Positions 1 through 9,295 are shown, counted from the stretch's first letter. The stretch is DNA of 38,400 bases from an uncultured Pelagibacteraceae bacterium (GCA_902522365.1 CABYVH010000009.1:1-38400); one strand, 5' to 3'. Numbers and translations: made by a program. The notes: generated by a model not told the origin, from the sequence alone.

Positions 1-470
1 ATTCGTTTTTGAACTTCTTCCCTATTTAATAAAACCGCATCAATTCCATTTAGGCGCATTGAATTACCTCTTCTTGAATATGCATTCATTTGTGCATCTG
101 AATGGGCAAGATTAATTATTCCTCTTGGAGAAAACATAACATTGTAATTCAAATCCTGACTCATCTTTCTCCATAGATCCATGCCAAACTCACTGAACAA
201 AGCATTGTCATCATGCATATAGTTTGATCTAATTATTGTAGTGTTCCTTCCAACATTACCTCCACCTATCCATCCTTTTTCAATGATAGCTACATTTGTA
301 ATATTGTGCTCTTTAGCTAAGTAGTATGCTGTTGCTAAACCGTGACCTCCACCACCAATAATGATTACATCGTATTCCTTTTTAGGAGTTGGATCTTTCC
401 ATGCAACTTCCCAATTCTGATGATCTGAGAACGCATTTTTAATAAGGCTGAAAACTGAGTATTTTTGCAT
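1..470 (-). CDS. soxB: Sarcosine oxidase beta subunit-like flavoprotein, N-terminal part (cut by window edge)
   Basis: The minus strand is open from an ATG at 470 to the window edge, giving about 156 residues, so the C-terminal two thirds are missing. After a leader of about 30 residues comes a dinucleotide-binding strand and FAD motif, IIIGGGGHGLATAYYLA. It is followed by IEKGWIGGGNVGRNTTIIRSNY, the FAD-contacting stretch typical of SoxB and of the related beta-like subunit of N-methylglutamate dehydrogenase. In heterotetrameric sarcosine oxidase this subunit oxidises N-methyl amino acids and passes methylene to THF on the alpha subunit. It diverges from fhs across 128 bases, which fits shared C1 metabolism. 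Sarcosine oxidase and N-methylglutamate dehydrogenase cannot be told apart from this fragment. The latter would complete the methylamine route encoded further right. Confidence 0.85.
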   Translation of the reverse strand, partial: MQKYSVFSLIKNAFSDHQNWEVAWKDPTPKKEYDVIIIGGGGHGLATAYYLAKEHNITNVAIIEKGWIGGGNVGRNTTIIRSNYMHDDNALFSEFGMDLWRKMSQDLNYNVMFSPRGIINLAHSDAQMNAYSRRGNSMRLNGIDAVLLNREEVQKR

Positions 471-557
471 TTAATAATTTTATCCAATTAAATATAAATT
501 TTTTCTTATTTTTTTTATATATATTTTTTAGATGTTTAAAATCCAATCAAAAAAGTA

Positions 558-587
558 TAGACATTTCGCACATTAAACAATTATAAA
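558..587 (+). promoter_or_regulatory. Candidate sigma70-type promoter of fhs
   Basis: TAGACA at 558-563 and TATAAA at 582-587 each match five of six consensus bases and are separated by 18 bases. Transcription would begin about 5 bases before the fhs ATG at 599. No purine-rich ribosome-binding site lies in between, so the message could be nearly leaderless. AT-rich DNA yields such matches by chance, so this is tentative. Confidence 0.35.
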
Positions 588-598
588 TTTTAAACTAA

Positions 599-2275
599 AT
601 GTCAAAAACAGATATCCAAATAGCTCGTGAAGCAAAAATGAAACCTATCCAAGAGATTTTAGATGGCGTAGGAGTGCCTGATAAAGCTGAGGCATATAGT
701 CCAATAAGCAGATATATAGCTAAAATCAAACTTGAATACTTAGAAAAATTTAAAGATAAAAAAGATGGAAAATTAATACTAGTAACGGCAATTACACCAA
801 CGCCAGCTGGTGAAGGAAAGACAACAACTTCTGTAGGATTGTCAGATGGATTAAATAAAATCGGTAAAAAATCTATTGTTTGTTTAAGAGAACCTAGTCT
901 CGGTCCTTCTTTTGGTATGAAGGGTGGAGCTGCTGGTGGTGGATATGCTCAGGTAGTCCCAATGGAACAAATTAATTTACACTTTACTGGAGATTTTCAT
1001 GCAATCACATCTGCTCATAATCTTTTATCCGCATTAATAGATAACCATATATATTGGGGAAACAAATTAAACATAGATGTTAGACGAATAGTTTGGAAAA
1101 GAGTTCTCGATATGAATGATCGAGCTTTGAGATCTATAAATATTAATCTTGGTGGTGTTGCAAATGGATTTCCGAGAGAAGATGGCTTTGATATTACTGT
1201 TGCTTCAGAAATAATGGCGATCTTTTGTCTATCAAATGATTTGCATGATCTTGAAAATAGAATTGGCAATATTACTGTTGCTTATACAAGAGATAAAAAA
1301 CCGATATATGCAAAAGATTTAAATGCACACGGTCCAGTGACTGTATTGTTAAAAGATGCTATTAGACCAAATGTAACACAAACGTTGGAAAATAATCCCG
1401 CAATAATTCATGGTGGACCATTTGCAAATATAGCTCATGGATGTAATTCTGTTTTAGCAACTAAGACGGCATTAAAACTTTCAGATTATGTAGTAACAGA
1501 AGCTGGATTTGGTGCTGACCTAGGTGCAGAAAAATTTTTAGATATTAAATGTAGAAAATCAGGATTAAAACCAAGTTGTGTTGTGATTGTTGCAACTATA
1601 AGAGCTCTAAAGATGCATGGTGGAGTTAAAAAAGACGAATTAAAAAATGAAAATGTTGATGCAGTTAAAAAAGGATTGGTTAACTTAGAAAGACATATAG
1701 AAAATATTCAAAAATTTGGATTACCTGTAACAGTAGCTATAAATCACTTTGTTTTAGATACTGATAAAGAAGTTGATGAAGTTACAAGGTTTTGTGAACA
1801 AAAAGGTATTAAAGCCTCTATATCAAAGCATTGGGAAAAAGGTGGAGAAGGTGCAATTGATTTAGCAAATGATGTGGTTGGATTATGTGAAAAAGATAGT
1901 AATTTTAAATTTTTGTATGATGATAAAACTTCATTATTTAAAAAAATAGAAACAATAGCTAAGGAACTTTACAGAGCAAGCGAAGTGGTTGCAGATACTA
2001 AAATTAGAGACCAATTAAAAGCTTTTGAAGAAAGAGGTTATCAATCATTACCAATTTGTATTGCAAAAACTCAATATAGTTTTTCTACTGACCCAAATCT
2101 AAAAGGAGCACCTTCAGGTCATGTATTGCCAATAAGAGAGTTAAGACTGTCATCAGGAGCGGAATTTATCGTTGTTGTATGCGGTGCAATAATGACAATG
2201 CCAGGATTACCAAAAGTGCCAGCAGCTGATTCAATTCGTATTAATGAAAAAGGTGAGACAGAAGGTCTATTTTAA
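599..2275 (+). CDS. fhs: Formate--tetrahydrofolate ligase
   Basis: The enzyme joins formate to THF at the cost of ATP, giving 10-formyl-THF, or runs in reverse to release formate and ATP during C1 oxidation. The 558-residue length is normal for the family. Visible marks are the P-loop [11 protein letters not shown] (residues 66-76), [44 protein letters not shown] and, near the C-terminus, the [11 protein letters not shown] stretch. The ATG lies about 12 bases after a good -10-like element and has no obvious Shine-Dalgarno sequence. Its last nine bases overlap the convergent amidotransferase gene. With soxB divergent on one side and TMAO demethylation genes nearby, it probably handles C1 units released from methylated amines, producing formate plus ATP or supplying purine synthesis. 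The identification is secure. Confidence 0.97.
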   Translation: MSKTDIQIAREAKMKPIQEILDGVGVPDKAEAYSPISRYIAKIKLEYLEKFKDKKDGKLILVTAITPTPAGEGKTTTSVGLSDGLNKIGKKSIVCLREPSLGPSFGMKGGAAGGGYAQVVPMEQINLHFTGDFHAITSAHNLLSALIDNHIYWGNKLNIDVRRIVWKRVLDMNDRALRSININLGGVANGFPREDGFDITVASEIMAIFCLSNDLHDLENRIGNITVAYTRDKKPIYAKDLNAHGPVTVLLKDAIRPNVTQTLENNPAIIHGGPFANIAHGCNSVLATKTALKLSDYVVTEAGFGADLGAEKFLDIKCRKSGLKPSCVVIVATIRALKMHGGVKKDELKNENVDAVKKGLVNLERHIENIQKFGLPVTVAINHFVLDTDKEVDEVTRFCEQKGIKASISKHWEKGGEGAIDLANDVVGLCEKDSNFKFLYDDKTSLFKKIETIAKELYRASEVVADTKIRDQLKAFEERGYQSLPICIAKTQYSFSTDPNLKGAPSGHVLPIRELRLSSGAEFIVVVCGAIMTMPGLPKVPAADSIRINEKGETEGLF

Positions 2276-3052
2276 AAGATAATTAAGCCAGTTTTCAAGT
2301 TCACGCATTCTAAGATCTTTATTTGTAATCTTATTTTCTTCAGCAATCATTTTTACATGATTATTTATCTCTTGCTCATCAACAAAAGCATTATTGTTTA
2401 AAAGACGTTCTTTTCTGAAATGTATTAGGCTTATCATTTTATCGTAAGTAATTTCAGGGTGATATTGAATACCCCATATATCACTTGCCTCAGACTGAAA
2501 ATTTACTCCCATAACTTTATTTATAGGATTTGAGGCTAGCAATTTTGAATTTTTTGGCAATGTTGCAACTTCATCAAAATTAAAAGCAGGTGTGTTAAAA
2601 ATTTTACTTTTATTTTTATATATAGGATGTTTTAATCCATCATTATTTATTTCAATATTAAGCGCTATGCCTCTGTGAGATCCGTTTGTACATCTTTTTA
2701 CCTGCCCTCCTGCTACGGTAACAGCAACCTGAAGTCCCCAGCAAATAGCTAATATTTTTTTAATTTTTTTTTGACACTCTCTCATAAATTCGATCTGTCT
2801 TCTTATTTCGATGGTATCATTATAAATATTTAGACTACTCCCACCCCATATTAGTCCATCATATTTATCGAGATCAGTTACTGTTTCAGAAATGTTTTTG
2901 TCAGATGAGGGATTTACAATATCTATTTCAATTTTATCAGTAAAATAGGCTATACTATCTTTAAGACTTTCTGTATGTGTTTTAATTCCACCGTCAGTAA
3001 AACTCTGATTTTCCTCTCTTAAATTTCCCTCAACTATTAATATTTTTTTCAT
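2267..3052 (-). CDS. Class I glutamine amidotransferase-like protein
   Basis: This 261-residue protein has the type I glutamine amidotransferase fold of GMP synthase and anthranilate synthase small subunits. The nucleophile Cys104 sits in ICWGLQVA and the His198/Glu200 pair in QYHPEIT, so the hydrolase triad is complete. No synthetase domain is attached. Stand-alone members include gamma-glutamyl hydrolases such as the gamma-glutamylpolyamine hydrolase group, and they act on varied gamma-glutamyl amides. The start codon shares one base with the stop of the upstream alcohol dehydrogenase (TAATG), which indicates translational coupling, and the 3' end overlaps fhs tail to tail. It is the last gene of the minus-strand sugar/osmolyte block. 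The substrate is unknown. Confidence 0.8.
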   Translation of the reverse strand: MKKILIVEGNLREENQSFTDGGIKTHTESLKDSIAYFTDKIEIDIVNPSSDKNISETVTDLDKYDGLIWGGSSLNIYNDTIEIRRQIEFMRECQKKIKKILAICWGLQVAVTVAGGQVKRCTNGSHRGIALNIEINNDGLKHPIYKNKSKIFNTPAFNFDEVATLPKNSKLLASNPINKVMGVNFQSEASDIWGIQYHPEITYDKMISLIHFRKERLLNNNAFVDEQEINNHVKMIAEENKITNKDLRMRELENWLNYLLK

Positions 3053-4209
3053 TAAAATAAATCTCCCGAAATACTATGCTCATACATAGCTTTCATATCA
3101 TTTATAGTCAATTTTTTTGGATTTGAAGATGTTGATGGATCATCAAGAGCCATCTTTGATAAATCATCTAAGTTCATTTTATTTATTTCTATTACATCTG
3201 ACAGTTTATGTGGAATATTTAATTCTTTTCTTAATTCTAGTAACCATTCGAGAAAAGCATCAAAACTTTTACTTAAGTTAAGGTAATCACAAATAGAAAT
3301 GATTCTTTCCTCAATATTTTCTTTATTAAAAGTTAAAACATAAGGCATAAATATTGCATTAGATAATCCATGATGAAGATTAAATTGAGCATTAAGTGGA
3401 TGGCTAAGTGAATGAATAGCTCCTAAGCCTTTTTGAAATGCAGTAGATCCCATACTTGCTGCAGCTAACAAATCAGATCTAGCATCCAGATTATTTCCAT
3501 CTTTTACAGCTTTTAAAAGAGATTTTTTTATCAACCTCATTCCTTCAATTGCTATTCCATCAGCCATGGGGTGAAAACCAGGAGCACAAAATGCCTCTAA
3601 ATTGTGTGCTAATGCATCCATTCCTGTGGCTCCTGTTAAACGTGGAGAAAGATCTTTAGTAAGTACCGGGTCTAATATTACAATAGATGGTAAAAATTTT
3701 GGGTGGAAAATAATTTTTTTTATTCCAGTTTTTGCATTAATTATTGCTGATGCTCTGCCAGTTTCTGAACCTGTTCCAGCAGTTGTTGGAATTGCAATTA
3801 TTGGAGAGATATTTTTTTCATCTGCCCTTTTCCAATAATCACCAATATCCTCAAAATCCCAAATTGGTCTAGATTGTCCAGACATAAAAGCAATAGCTTT
3901 ACCCACGTCTAATGCACTTCCACCTCCAATAGCTATTACACTGTCACAACTATTATTCTTGAATACCTCAACACCTTCATCAACATTCTCCCCTGTTGGG
4001 TTTCCTGAAAAATTTGAAAAAATACATAATTTAAATTTCTTTTCTAAATCATTTATTAAATCTTTTATAAATTCTAAATTAATTAAGTCTCTATCTGTTA
4101 CTAATAATGGTTTTAAAGTTTTAATTTCAACACAAGCCTTTTCTAAATCCTTAGCTCTATCTTTGCCTACCCAAACAGTTGTTGGATAATTCCAGTTGTA
4201 ATTAGTCAT
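3052..4209 (-). CDS. Iron-containing alcohol dehydrogenase
   Basis: A member of the iron-dependent (group III) alcohol dehydrogenase family, which interconverts alcohols and aldehydes with NAD(P). The nucleotide site GGGSALDVGKA and the PTTAGTGSE loop are clear. Counting from the ATG at 4209, the metal ligands fit Asp198 and His202 (MDALAHNLEA), His266 (GAIHSLSHP) and His280 (NLHHG), with the spacing seen in FucO. The reading frame opens four codons earlier at a TTG (4221), but the ATG overlaps the upstream hydrolase gene by the common eight bases and is preferred. Length is 385 residues, normal for the family. It is probably co-transcribed with the hydrolase and the amidotransferase. Its substrate is not evident; a glycerol- or sugar-derived alcohol, or a C1-C4 alcohol, is possible. 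Confidence 0.9.
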   Translation of the reverse strand: MTNYNWNYPTTVWVGKDRAKDLEKACVEIKTLKPLLVTDRDLINLEFIKDLINDLEKKFKLCIFSNFSGNPTGENVDEGVEVFKNNSCDSVIAIGGGSALDVGKAIAFMSGQSRPIWDFEDIGDYWKRADEKNISPIIAIPTTAGTGSETGRASAIINAKTGIKKIIFHPKFLPSIVILDPVLTKDLSPRLTGATGMDALAHNLEAFCAPGFHPMADGIAIEGMRLIKKSLLKAVKDGNNLDARSDLLAAASMGSTAFQKGLGAIHSLSHPLNAQFNLHHGLSNAIFMPYVLTFNKENIEERIISICDYLNLSKSFDAFLEWLLELRKELNIPHKLSDVIEINKMNLDDLSKMALDDPSTSSNPKKLTINDMKAMYEHSISGDLF

Positions 4210-5470
4210 TTTTATTTTCAAGTATTAAGTCTAAAAATAATGCGGCAGTCCAAGAAAAATTTGTTGCACCAAATCCTTTACCAGTTTTACAGCTAAAGTA
4301 TTCATTAAATCCTTTTTGCTTTACTAAATTAATAGTTTTTCTTTTTATTTGTTTAGCAAATTTAATATTCTTATTTTTTAACCCTTGATATATTATCCAA
4401 TTACAATTAATCCATACCGGACCTCTCCAATATCTTTTCTCTTCAAACTTTTGGTGATTTGGTTTTACACTTGATAATAAATATTTTTCTTTAGAACTGT
4501 GTTTTTTTAAGTTTTTAATAATTTTATTATTTAATACTTTGTCTTTTAAATCTGCAAATAAAATAAAATAATGAGTAATTGATGGAATGTTTATTTTTTT
4601 TTTATTTTTTAAATCAATGTTGAAAAATATATTTTTTTTGTGATTATATAATTTTACAATTTTATTTTCAGATCTTAATATATATGTTTCTAATTCGGTA
4701 CTTCGCAAATTGTATATACTTAATAATTTAAGAAGATCTTTATTTGCTCTTAAAAATATAGAGTTAAAACCAACATCAACTACATTGAATAGCGACGTCT
4801 TATAAAGTTTTTTTGGATTATAATTGTTTTTTCTCAAATGATTCTTGATAGTTACGTATCTATCATAATCAATATCTAATGGCCTATATTCAGGATTAAC
4901 AACTTTGTTATCTCCTCTTTTATATTTTAGGTTTTTGGGAACTTTTACTTTGCTCATTGGTTCATCCCACAATGGTGAATTATCGTAGCCACTTTCCCAA
5001 GGGTGCAAAATTGACACTAAACCTGTATTTTTTGGGTCTCTAAATTTAATAAACCATTTGTGGTATTTTAATATTCCTTTTACTATTTTTTTAAATTCAG
5101 CTTTATCTTTATTATTAATTCTTTTTTTATCTAAAATTAGTTTTAAAATTATTGCAAGAATTGGTGGTTGGGTAATACCAGATGAATGTATTTTATTTCC
5201 ACAAGCCCAAACAGAATGGTTTGGATAATAATTGGTATTTAAATCGTGAAACAAAATATGGGGTATCATTCCATCTTTCCATTGACCTCTGATTAATGTC
5301 TTTATTTCATCTAGTGCATATTTAAGTTTAAAATGCGAATATCCTAAAGCAATGAAACCTGAGTCCCAATTCCATTGTGCTGGGTACAATTTGTTATTTG
5401 TTGGTAATGTGTATCCTTTTTTTTTATTACCCAATAAAACTTTCTTAGCAGATTTGATAAAATCTTCCAT
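4202..5470 (-). CDS. GH63/MGH1-like glycoside hydrolase
   Basis: A 422-residue (alpha/alpha)6-barrel glycosidase of the GH63 / trehalase-like group, to which bacterial mannosylglycerate and glucosylglycerate hydrolases belong. Marks in order are PAQWNWDSGF (Asp36), SGITQPP near residue 100, HPWESGYDNSPLWDE with Glu159 and Asp163 (candidate general acid region), RYWRGPVWINCNW near residue 345, and a C-terminal FNEYFS (Glu390, candidate base) followed by GATNFSWTAAL. No signal peptide is seen, so it should act in the cytoplasm on an imported glycoside. Its start shares one base with the end of the permease gene upstream, tying it to that importer. Glycosylglycerate, glucosylglycerol, trehalose or another small alpha-glycoside are all possible. 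The fold assignment is firm and the substrate is open. Confidence 0.82.
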   Translation of the reverse strand: MEDFIKSAKKVLLGNKKKGYTLPTNNKLYPAQWNWDSGFIALGYSHFKLKYALDEIKTLIRGQWKDGMIPHILFHDLNTNYYPNHSVWACGNKIHSSGITQPPILAIILKLILDKKRINNKDKAEFKKIVKGILKYHKWFIKFRDPKNTGLVSILHPWESGYDNSPLWDEPMSKVKVPKNLKYKRGDNKVVNPEYRPLDIDYDRYVTIKNHLRKNNYNPKKLYKTSLFNVVDVGFNSIFLRANKDLLKLLSIYNLRSTELETYILRSENKIVKLYNHKKNIFFNIDLKNKKKINIPSITHYFILFADLKDKVLNNKIIKNLKKHSSKEKYLLSSVKPNHQKFEEKRYWRGPVWINCNWIIYQGLKNKNIKFAKQIKRKTINLVKQKGFNEYFSCKTGKGFGATNFSWTAALFLDLILENKND

Positions 5471-6663
5471 TAACCCTTTACACTTCCTGCAGTAAGACCA
5501 CTTACTAAATATTTTTCAAAGTATACAAAAATTAACAAAACAGGTATTGTAACAACTACTGACCCAGCCATTAGATATTGTCTTGGTGTTTCGGCATCAC
5601 CACTAAGATATTGTATTGCCCTTGATAAGGTAAATGAGTTTGGATTGTCTAAGAACATAAGAGAAAATAAAAACTCATTCCACGCAATCATAAAGACATA
5701 TAAAGCAACTGATGAGATTGCGGGTATACTTAATGGTAAAATTATTTTTATAATTATGCCAAACCAATTTAATTTGTCCATGATTGCTGCTTCTTCTAGT
5801 TCTTTGGGAATACTTCTAAAGTAACCTTGTAACATATAAATTGCAACTGGCAAAGTAGTTGCTGTGTAAACAATTAATAAACCACCAACTGAGTTCCTTA
5901 ACCCTAATTGACTAAAAACGGTATACAAAGGAATAACCAATACAATAGCAGGGAACATATAGATAATTAAAATTGAAGTTGAAAGAAAGTTTTTTCCAAA
6001 GAAATTTAACCTTGCTACTGCATAAGCAGCTGGTATTGCAAATATCAAAGTAACTATAACTGTCCCTACTGAAACAAATGTACTTATAAGTATGTATCTG
6101 CCAAAATTATAAGTATCAAATATTACAAAGTATGACTTAAATAATTCCTTAAAGTCTTGGTTAAAATTAATACTAAAGTCTAGAGGGTTAATTAGTAAAG
6201 CAGCTTGAGTTTTAAAGCTTGTTATCAACATCATGTAAAATGGGAATAGGATAACAAATGAAAATAAAACAATTCCAAAAAGAGTTAAAAAATCAAATAC
6301 AACTATTTGCGATGAATGTTCTGATGCTAAATATTTTTGATTATATTTATTAATTTTTAAAGAGAAAAATATCAAAATAGCAAAAATTCCAATATTATAC
6401 CAAATTGGCATTACTTGAACTATGTATCCATCAACAAAAGTAAATATAAGAGCAAAAAGACTTGATTTAATTAAATAATTTAGCTTTTCTCCTATAATTA
6501 AATTTAAAAGACTAATAGCGATACCTAAAGTAATAATTATTGCAAAATTGAAATTTTTAAGCTCAACCCCTTGCAATGTTACTAAAATTTTCCAAATAGA
6601 AACCAAAGAAAATAAAAATATCGAAGAAATTAATAAGTAGTATATCAAACTTTTAGTTTTCAT
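5470..6663 (-). CDS. Carbohydrate ABC transporter permease, MalG type, with extra N-terminal membrane segments
   Basis: Inner-membrane permease subunit of a CUT1-type sugar importer. The C-terminal 270 residues are a usual MalG-like domain with the ATPase-coupling EAA loop (LEEAAIMDKLNWFGIIIKII) and the family ending around GLTAGSVKG. The protein has 397 residues, whereas MalG-type permeases have about 280. The excess is an N-terminal region of about 110 residues with roughly four predicted membrane segments (near 7-27, 38-58, 63-85 and 88-104) ahead of the normal first helix at about 124-148. It overlaps the partner permease by 11 bases and shares its stop region with the hydrolase start. 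No ATPase gene accompanies the set. Confidence 0.9.
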   Translation of the reverse strand: MKTKSLIYYLLISSIFLFSLVSIWKILVTLQGVELKNFNFAIIITLGIAISLLNLIIGEKLNYLIKSSLFALIFTFVDGYIVQVMPIWYNIGIFAILIFFSLKINKYNQKYLASEHSSQIVVFDFLTLFGIVLFSFVILFPFYMMLITSFKTQAALLINPLDFSINFNQDFKELFKSYFVIFDTYNFGRYILISTFVSVGTVIVTLIFAIPAAYAVARLNFFGKNFLSTSILIIYMFPAIVLVIPLYTVFSQLGLRNSVGGLLIVYTATTLPVAIYMLQGYFRSIPKELEEAAIMDKLNWFGIIIKIILPLSIPAISSVALYVFMIAWNEFLFSLMFLDNPNSFTLSRAIQYLSGDAETPRQYLMAGSVVVTIPVLLIFVYFEKYLVSGLTAGSVKG

Positions 6664-7912
6664 CGGCCCTCTTACCTATTAATTTAAAGTAAACGAACAT
6701 AAATATTAGCAGCAAAGCAACTATTACAATTGATACTGCTGATCCCATGCCGATATCAGAAATAGTAAATCCTTGCTCATAAACATTTATTGGCAAAGTT
6801 CTAGTTCCAGATGCACCACCTGTTAATAAAAAAATATCCTCAAATTTATTAAAGTTCCAAATAAACCTAATCATAAAGAGAATGGATATCACAGCTGTTA
6901 TTTGAGGAAGAGTGATATTAATAAATTTTTGTAAAGGACCAGCACCATCCACTTCAGCTGCTTCATATAATTCTTTAGGTACTGCTTGAAGTCGAGCTAA
7001 TATAAATAAAAAAGCTAAAGGAAAGTATCTCCAAATTTCAAAAATAATTACAGTAGTTAACGCTAATCTTAATTTAATATCAAAACCAAAAAAGTTTATT
7101 GTTAAATATTTTTGACCAAGTAAATTTAAAGGTTCCTGGATAACTTGAAAATTCATGAGAAGATTATTTAAAGTGCCGCTGTAAGGGTCTAATAATAACT
7201 CCCAAGTATATGCTAGGGCAACAACTGGACCCACATATGGAAATAGCAAAACACTTCTCATAAATGTTCTTCCAAAAAACTTCTGGTTCACAAGTTGTGC
7301 GGTGAGTATTCCAAATATGATCGAGCCAATCGTTCCAAAGAAAGTATAGTAAAAAGTAGTTGTTAATAAATCAAAAAATTCATTTTGAAAAAATACCTTT
7401 TTAAAATTTTTTAACGTAAAATTAGTATTTAATAGAATATTATCTGATTTACCTGTTAATTTTGGTTTAATAGTTTTTAATTTTTCTTTGTTTATTGGTT
7501 TGTCATCAGAACTCTGTAATAATATTTGAAAATTTTCCCTGTATTTAGCTTCCCAATTTCCAAATTCACAATAAATTTTATTTGATTTGACCCTGCATCT
7601 TTCATCTAAATTTATAGGCTTAATATTCTTGGGTAATTTATCTTGAAATTTTACATCCCTTATTTCTAAAATTAATGAACTATTTCTAAGTTTATAAATA
7701 ATTTTTAATTGGTCTAGATTATCTTTAATTGATTTAACAATTTTTTTTGCTCTAGGTTCAGGAATTCTAATATCTTTTAATCCAACCTCTTTAAAACTTA
7801 TCCAAACATTTGCAAATATTGGAAATAAGATAATTGAAAAAACAAGGAAAACTGCAGGTAATATTAATATATATGCAGTTCTTTTTTCTATTTTTGAAAG
7901 TGTATCACTCAT
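6653..7912 (-). CDS. Carbohydrate ABC transporter permease, MalF type, with large periplasmic insert
   Basis: Partner permease of the same importer, 419 residues. A first membrane helix (about 13-33) is followed by some 130 charged, Lys-rich residues before the second helix near 180. This insert resembles in position the periplasmic P2 loop of MalF that touches the binding protein. The EAA loop reads YEAAEVDGAGPLQKFINITL. The ATG at 7912 lies directly after the T-run of an intrinsic-terminator-like hairpin and has no visible ribosome-binding site, so its expression depends on read-through from the binding-protein gene or on an unseen start. It resembles alpha-glucoside (AglF-like) permeases, which also have long N-terminal regions, but I cannot assign the sugar. 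Confidence 0.88.
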   Translation of the reverse strand: MSDTLSKIEKRTAYILILPAVFLVFSIILFPIFANVWISFKEVGLKDIRIPEPRAKKIVKSIKDNLDQLKIIYKLRNSSLILEIRDVKFQDKLPKNIKPINLDERCRVKSNKIYCEFGNWEAKYRENFQILLQSSDDKPINKEKLKTIKPKLTGKSDNILLNTNFTLKNFKKVFFQNEFFDLLTTTFYYTFFGTIGSIIFGILTAQLVNQKFFGRTFMRSVLLFPYVGPVVALAYTWELLLDPYSGTLNNLLMNFQVIQEPLNLLGQKYLTINFFGFDIKLRLALTTVIIFEIWRYFPLAFLFILARLQAVPKELYEAAEVDGAGPLQKFINITLPQITAVISILFMIRFIWNFNKFEDIFLLTGGASGTRTLPINVYEQGFTISDIGMGSAVSIVIVALLLIFMFVYFKLIGKRADEN

Positions 7913-7945
7913 AAAAAAAGCGGATAATACATATTATCCGCTTTT
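7913..7945 (-). terminator. Strong intrinsic terminator/attenuator between binding protein and permease genes
   Basis: A perfect 13-base-pair stem, AAAAGCGGATAAT (7916-7928) against ATTATCCGCTTTT (7933-7945), has a four-base loop. Read on the minus strand it is followed at once by a run of T residues that ends at the ATG of the permease. It would terminate or process most transcripts after the binding-protein gene, giving excess binding protein over membrane subunits. Confidence 0.85.
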
Positions 7946-7966
7946 ATTTAAATTTAAATTACTAGA

Positions 7967-9295
7967 TTAAAATTGAGAGAGTTTTTGATTGATCATATCT
8001 ACTGCTTGATCAATATCAATTTGTCCGTCAACATAAAGTCTAGTTATTCTATTAATAAACTTGTTATTAATAATTTTAGAAGCTCTAGAAAGTTCACCTT
8101 CTTTTACGCCCCATCTTTGAGCTTTATCTAATCCAGCAACGATATTATTTATAACATCTTCTGAATATAAGTCTGATAAAGGTGCTTTTCTATCAACTCC
8201 AACTGGCAATTTACTCCACGCTTTAGTAAATGCCTCAGGATCGCTTGAGTTTCCTCTTCTCACAGGAAATTTACCTTCTGGTGCGATTGAAAGTGTTTTT
8301 GTATAACCCTCGTCCATTGAGTATTTGATAAAAGCACTTGCTTCCTCTGTATCAGCATCAGCTGTTATTCCAAAATATCTGACATCCGCCCAAGCAGCAC
8401 CTTTTTTATTATTAGGACCACTCAAGTTTGTAATAAAGCCAGTTTTTGAAGCTAACTCACCAGATGTTGGATCGCTATTTATTGTTGGTGGAGCTGAATC
8501 TCTTAAGCCAGCTAGTTCATCCATAATAAATGGAGACCAAATTATCATTGGAGTTTTTCCAGCAAAATATAGTTCTCTTGATTGCTTCCAATACAATTCC
8601 CCTGGAGGACTTGCATTTGATATAACTTTATAGAACTCTAAAGAAGCTTTAAGTTTTTTGCCTTGCTTTCTTATTCCGTCTTTTTTTACAACATTTACTC
8701 CGTTTGCTAAAAGAACATGTTCTAAAACCTGACTCATAAAGTTTTCATCAGTTTTTGTTGCTGCAACAAAACCAAACATTCCATCACCAGAGAGTGCTTC
8801 TACTGCTTTTGTTATATTTTCATAGCTTGTTGGTGGTGCAAGGCCTGCTTTTTCAAATAAGTCTTTTCTATAAACGACCATTTGCGTCCAACCGTCAACT
8901 GGTACAGCTGCTATTTTTGATCCTTTTTTAGCCATGTTTAAAGCACCTGGCGCAAAAGTTTTTTTGCCAAGTTCTTTTACAACAGCATTATTTGCATCAA
9001 CGTCAAGTATACCAGCCTCTGCCCAAGGTAATACATACTGTAATGTATGATAGATTACATCAGGTAGATCGCCCGCTGCTGCTGCTGCAGTTGCTCTTGT
9101 TCCTAAATCTTTTTCTTCTACAGGAATAACTTCAACTTTGATGCCAGTTTTAGCTTCAAAATCTTTAGCCATTGCTTCTTGTTTAGCCATTCTAGCTGGC
9201 TGAACTTCTGTAGTCCAAAAAGTGATATCTGCGTAACTAATATTTGAAATTAAAAATATAAGTGCACAGACCGATATTATTGTTTTTTTAATCAT
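7967..9295 (-). CDS. Extracellular solute-binding protein (family 1), carbohydrate importer
   Basis: Periplasmic binding protein of 442 residues with an N-terminal signal peptide (about 22 residues, Lys2-3 then a hydrophobic run ending near SYADI). The mature part has the MalE-like pattern: FEAKTGIKVEVIPV, ATAAAAAGDLPDVIYH, AVPVDGWTQMVVYRKDLFEKAGL and a C-terminal helical region. A good ribosome-binding site, GAGGGGAATCAATG, decides the start and suggests strong translation. The gene lies 110 bases downstream of gpsA on the same strand, and a strong hairpin follows. It should bind a sugar or glycosylated osmolyte and deliver it to the two permeases encoded next. The exact ligand cannot be read from sequence. 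Confidence 0.92.
   Translation of the reverse strand: MIKKTIISVCALIFLISNISYADITFWTTEVQPARMAKQEAMAKDFEAKTGIKVEVIPVEEKDLGTRATAAAAAGDLPDVIYHTLQYVLPWAEAGILDVDANNAVVKELGKKTFAPGALNMAKKGSKIAAVPVDGWTQMVVYRKDLFEKAGLAPPTSYENITKAVEALSGDGMFGFVAATKTDENFMSQVLEHVLLANGVNVVKKDGIRKQGKKLKASLEFYKVISNASPPGELYWKQSRELYFAGKTPMIIWSPFIMDELAGLRDSAPPTINSDPTSGELASKTGFITNLSGPNNKKGAAWADVRYFGITADADTEEASAFIKYSMDEGYTKTLSIAPEGKFPVRRGNSSDPEAFTKAWSKLPVGVDRKAPLSDLYSEDVINNIVAGLDKAQRWGVKEGELSRASKIINNKFINRITRLYVDGQIDIDQAVDMINQKLSQF

Noticed and set aside
1015..1269. Open frame of 84 codons on the minus strand within fhs
   Set aside because: It lies wholly inside a certain gene in another frame, has no recognisable domain or start context, and is a by-product of coding bias.
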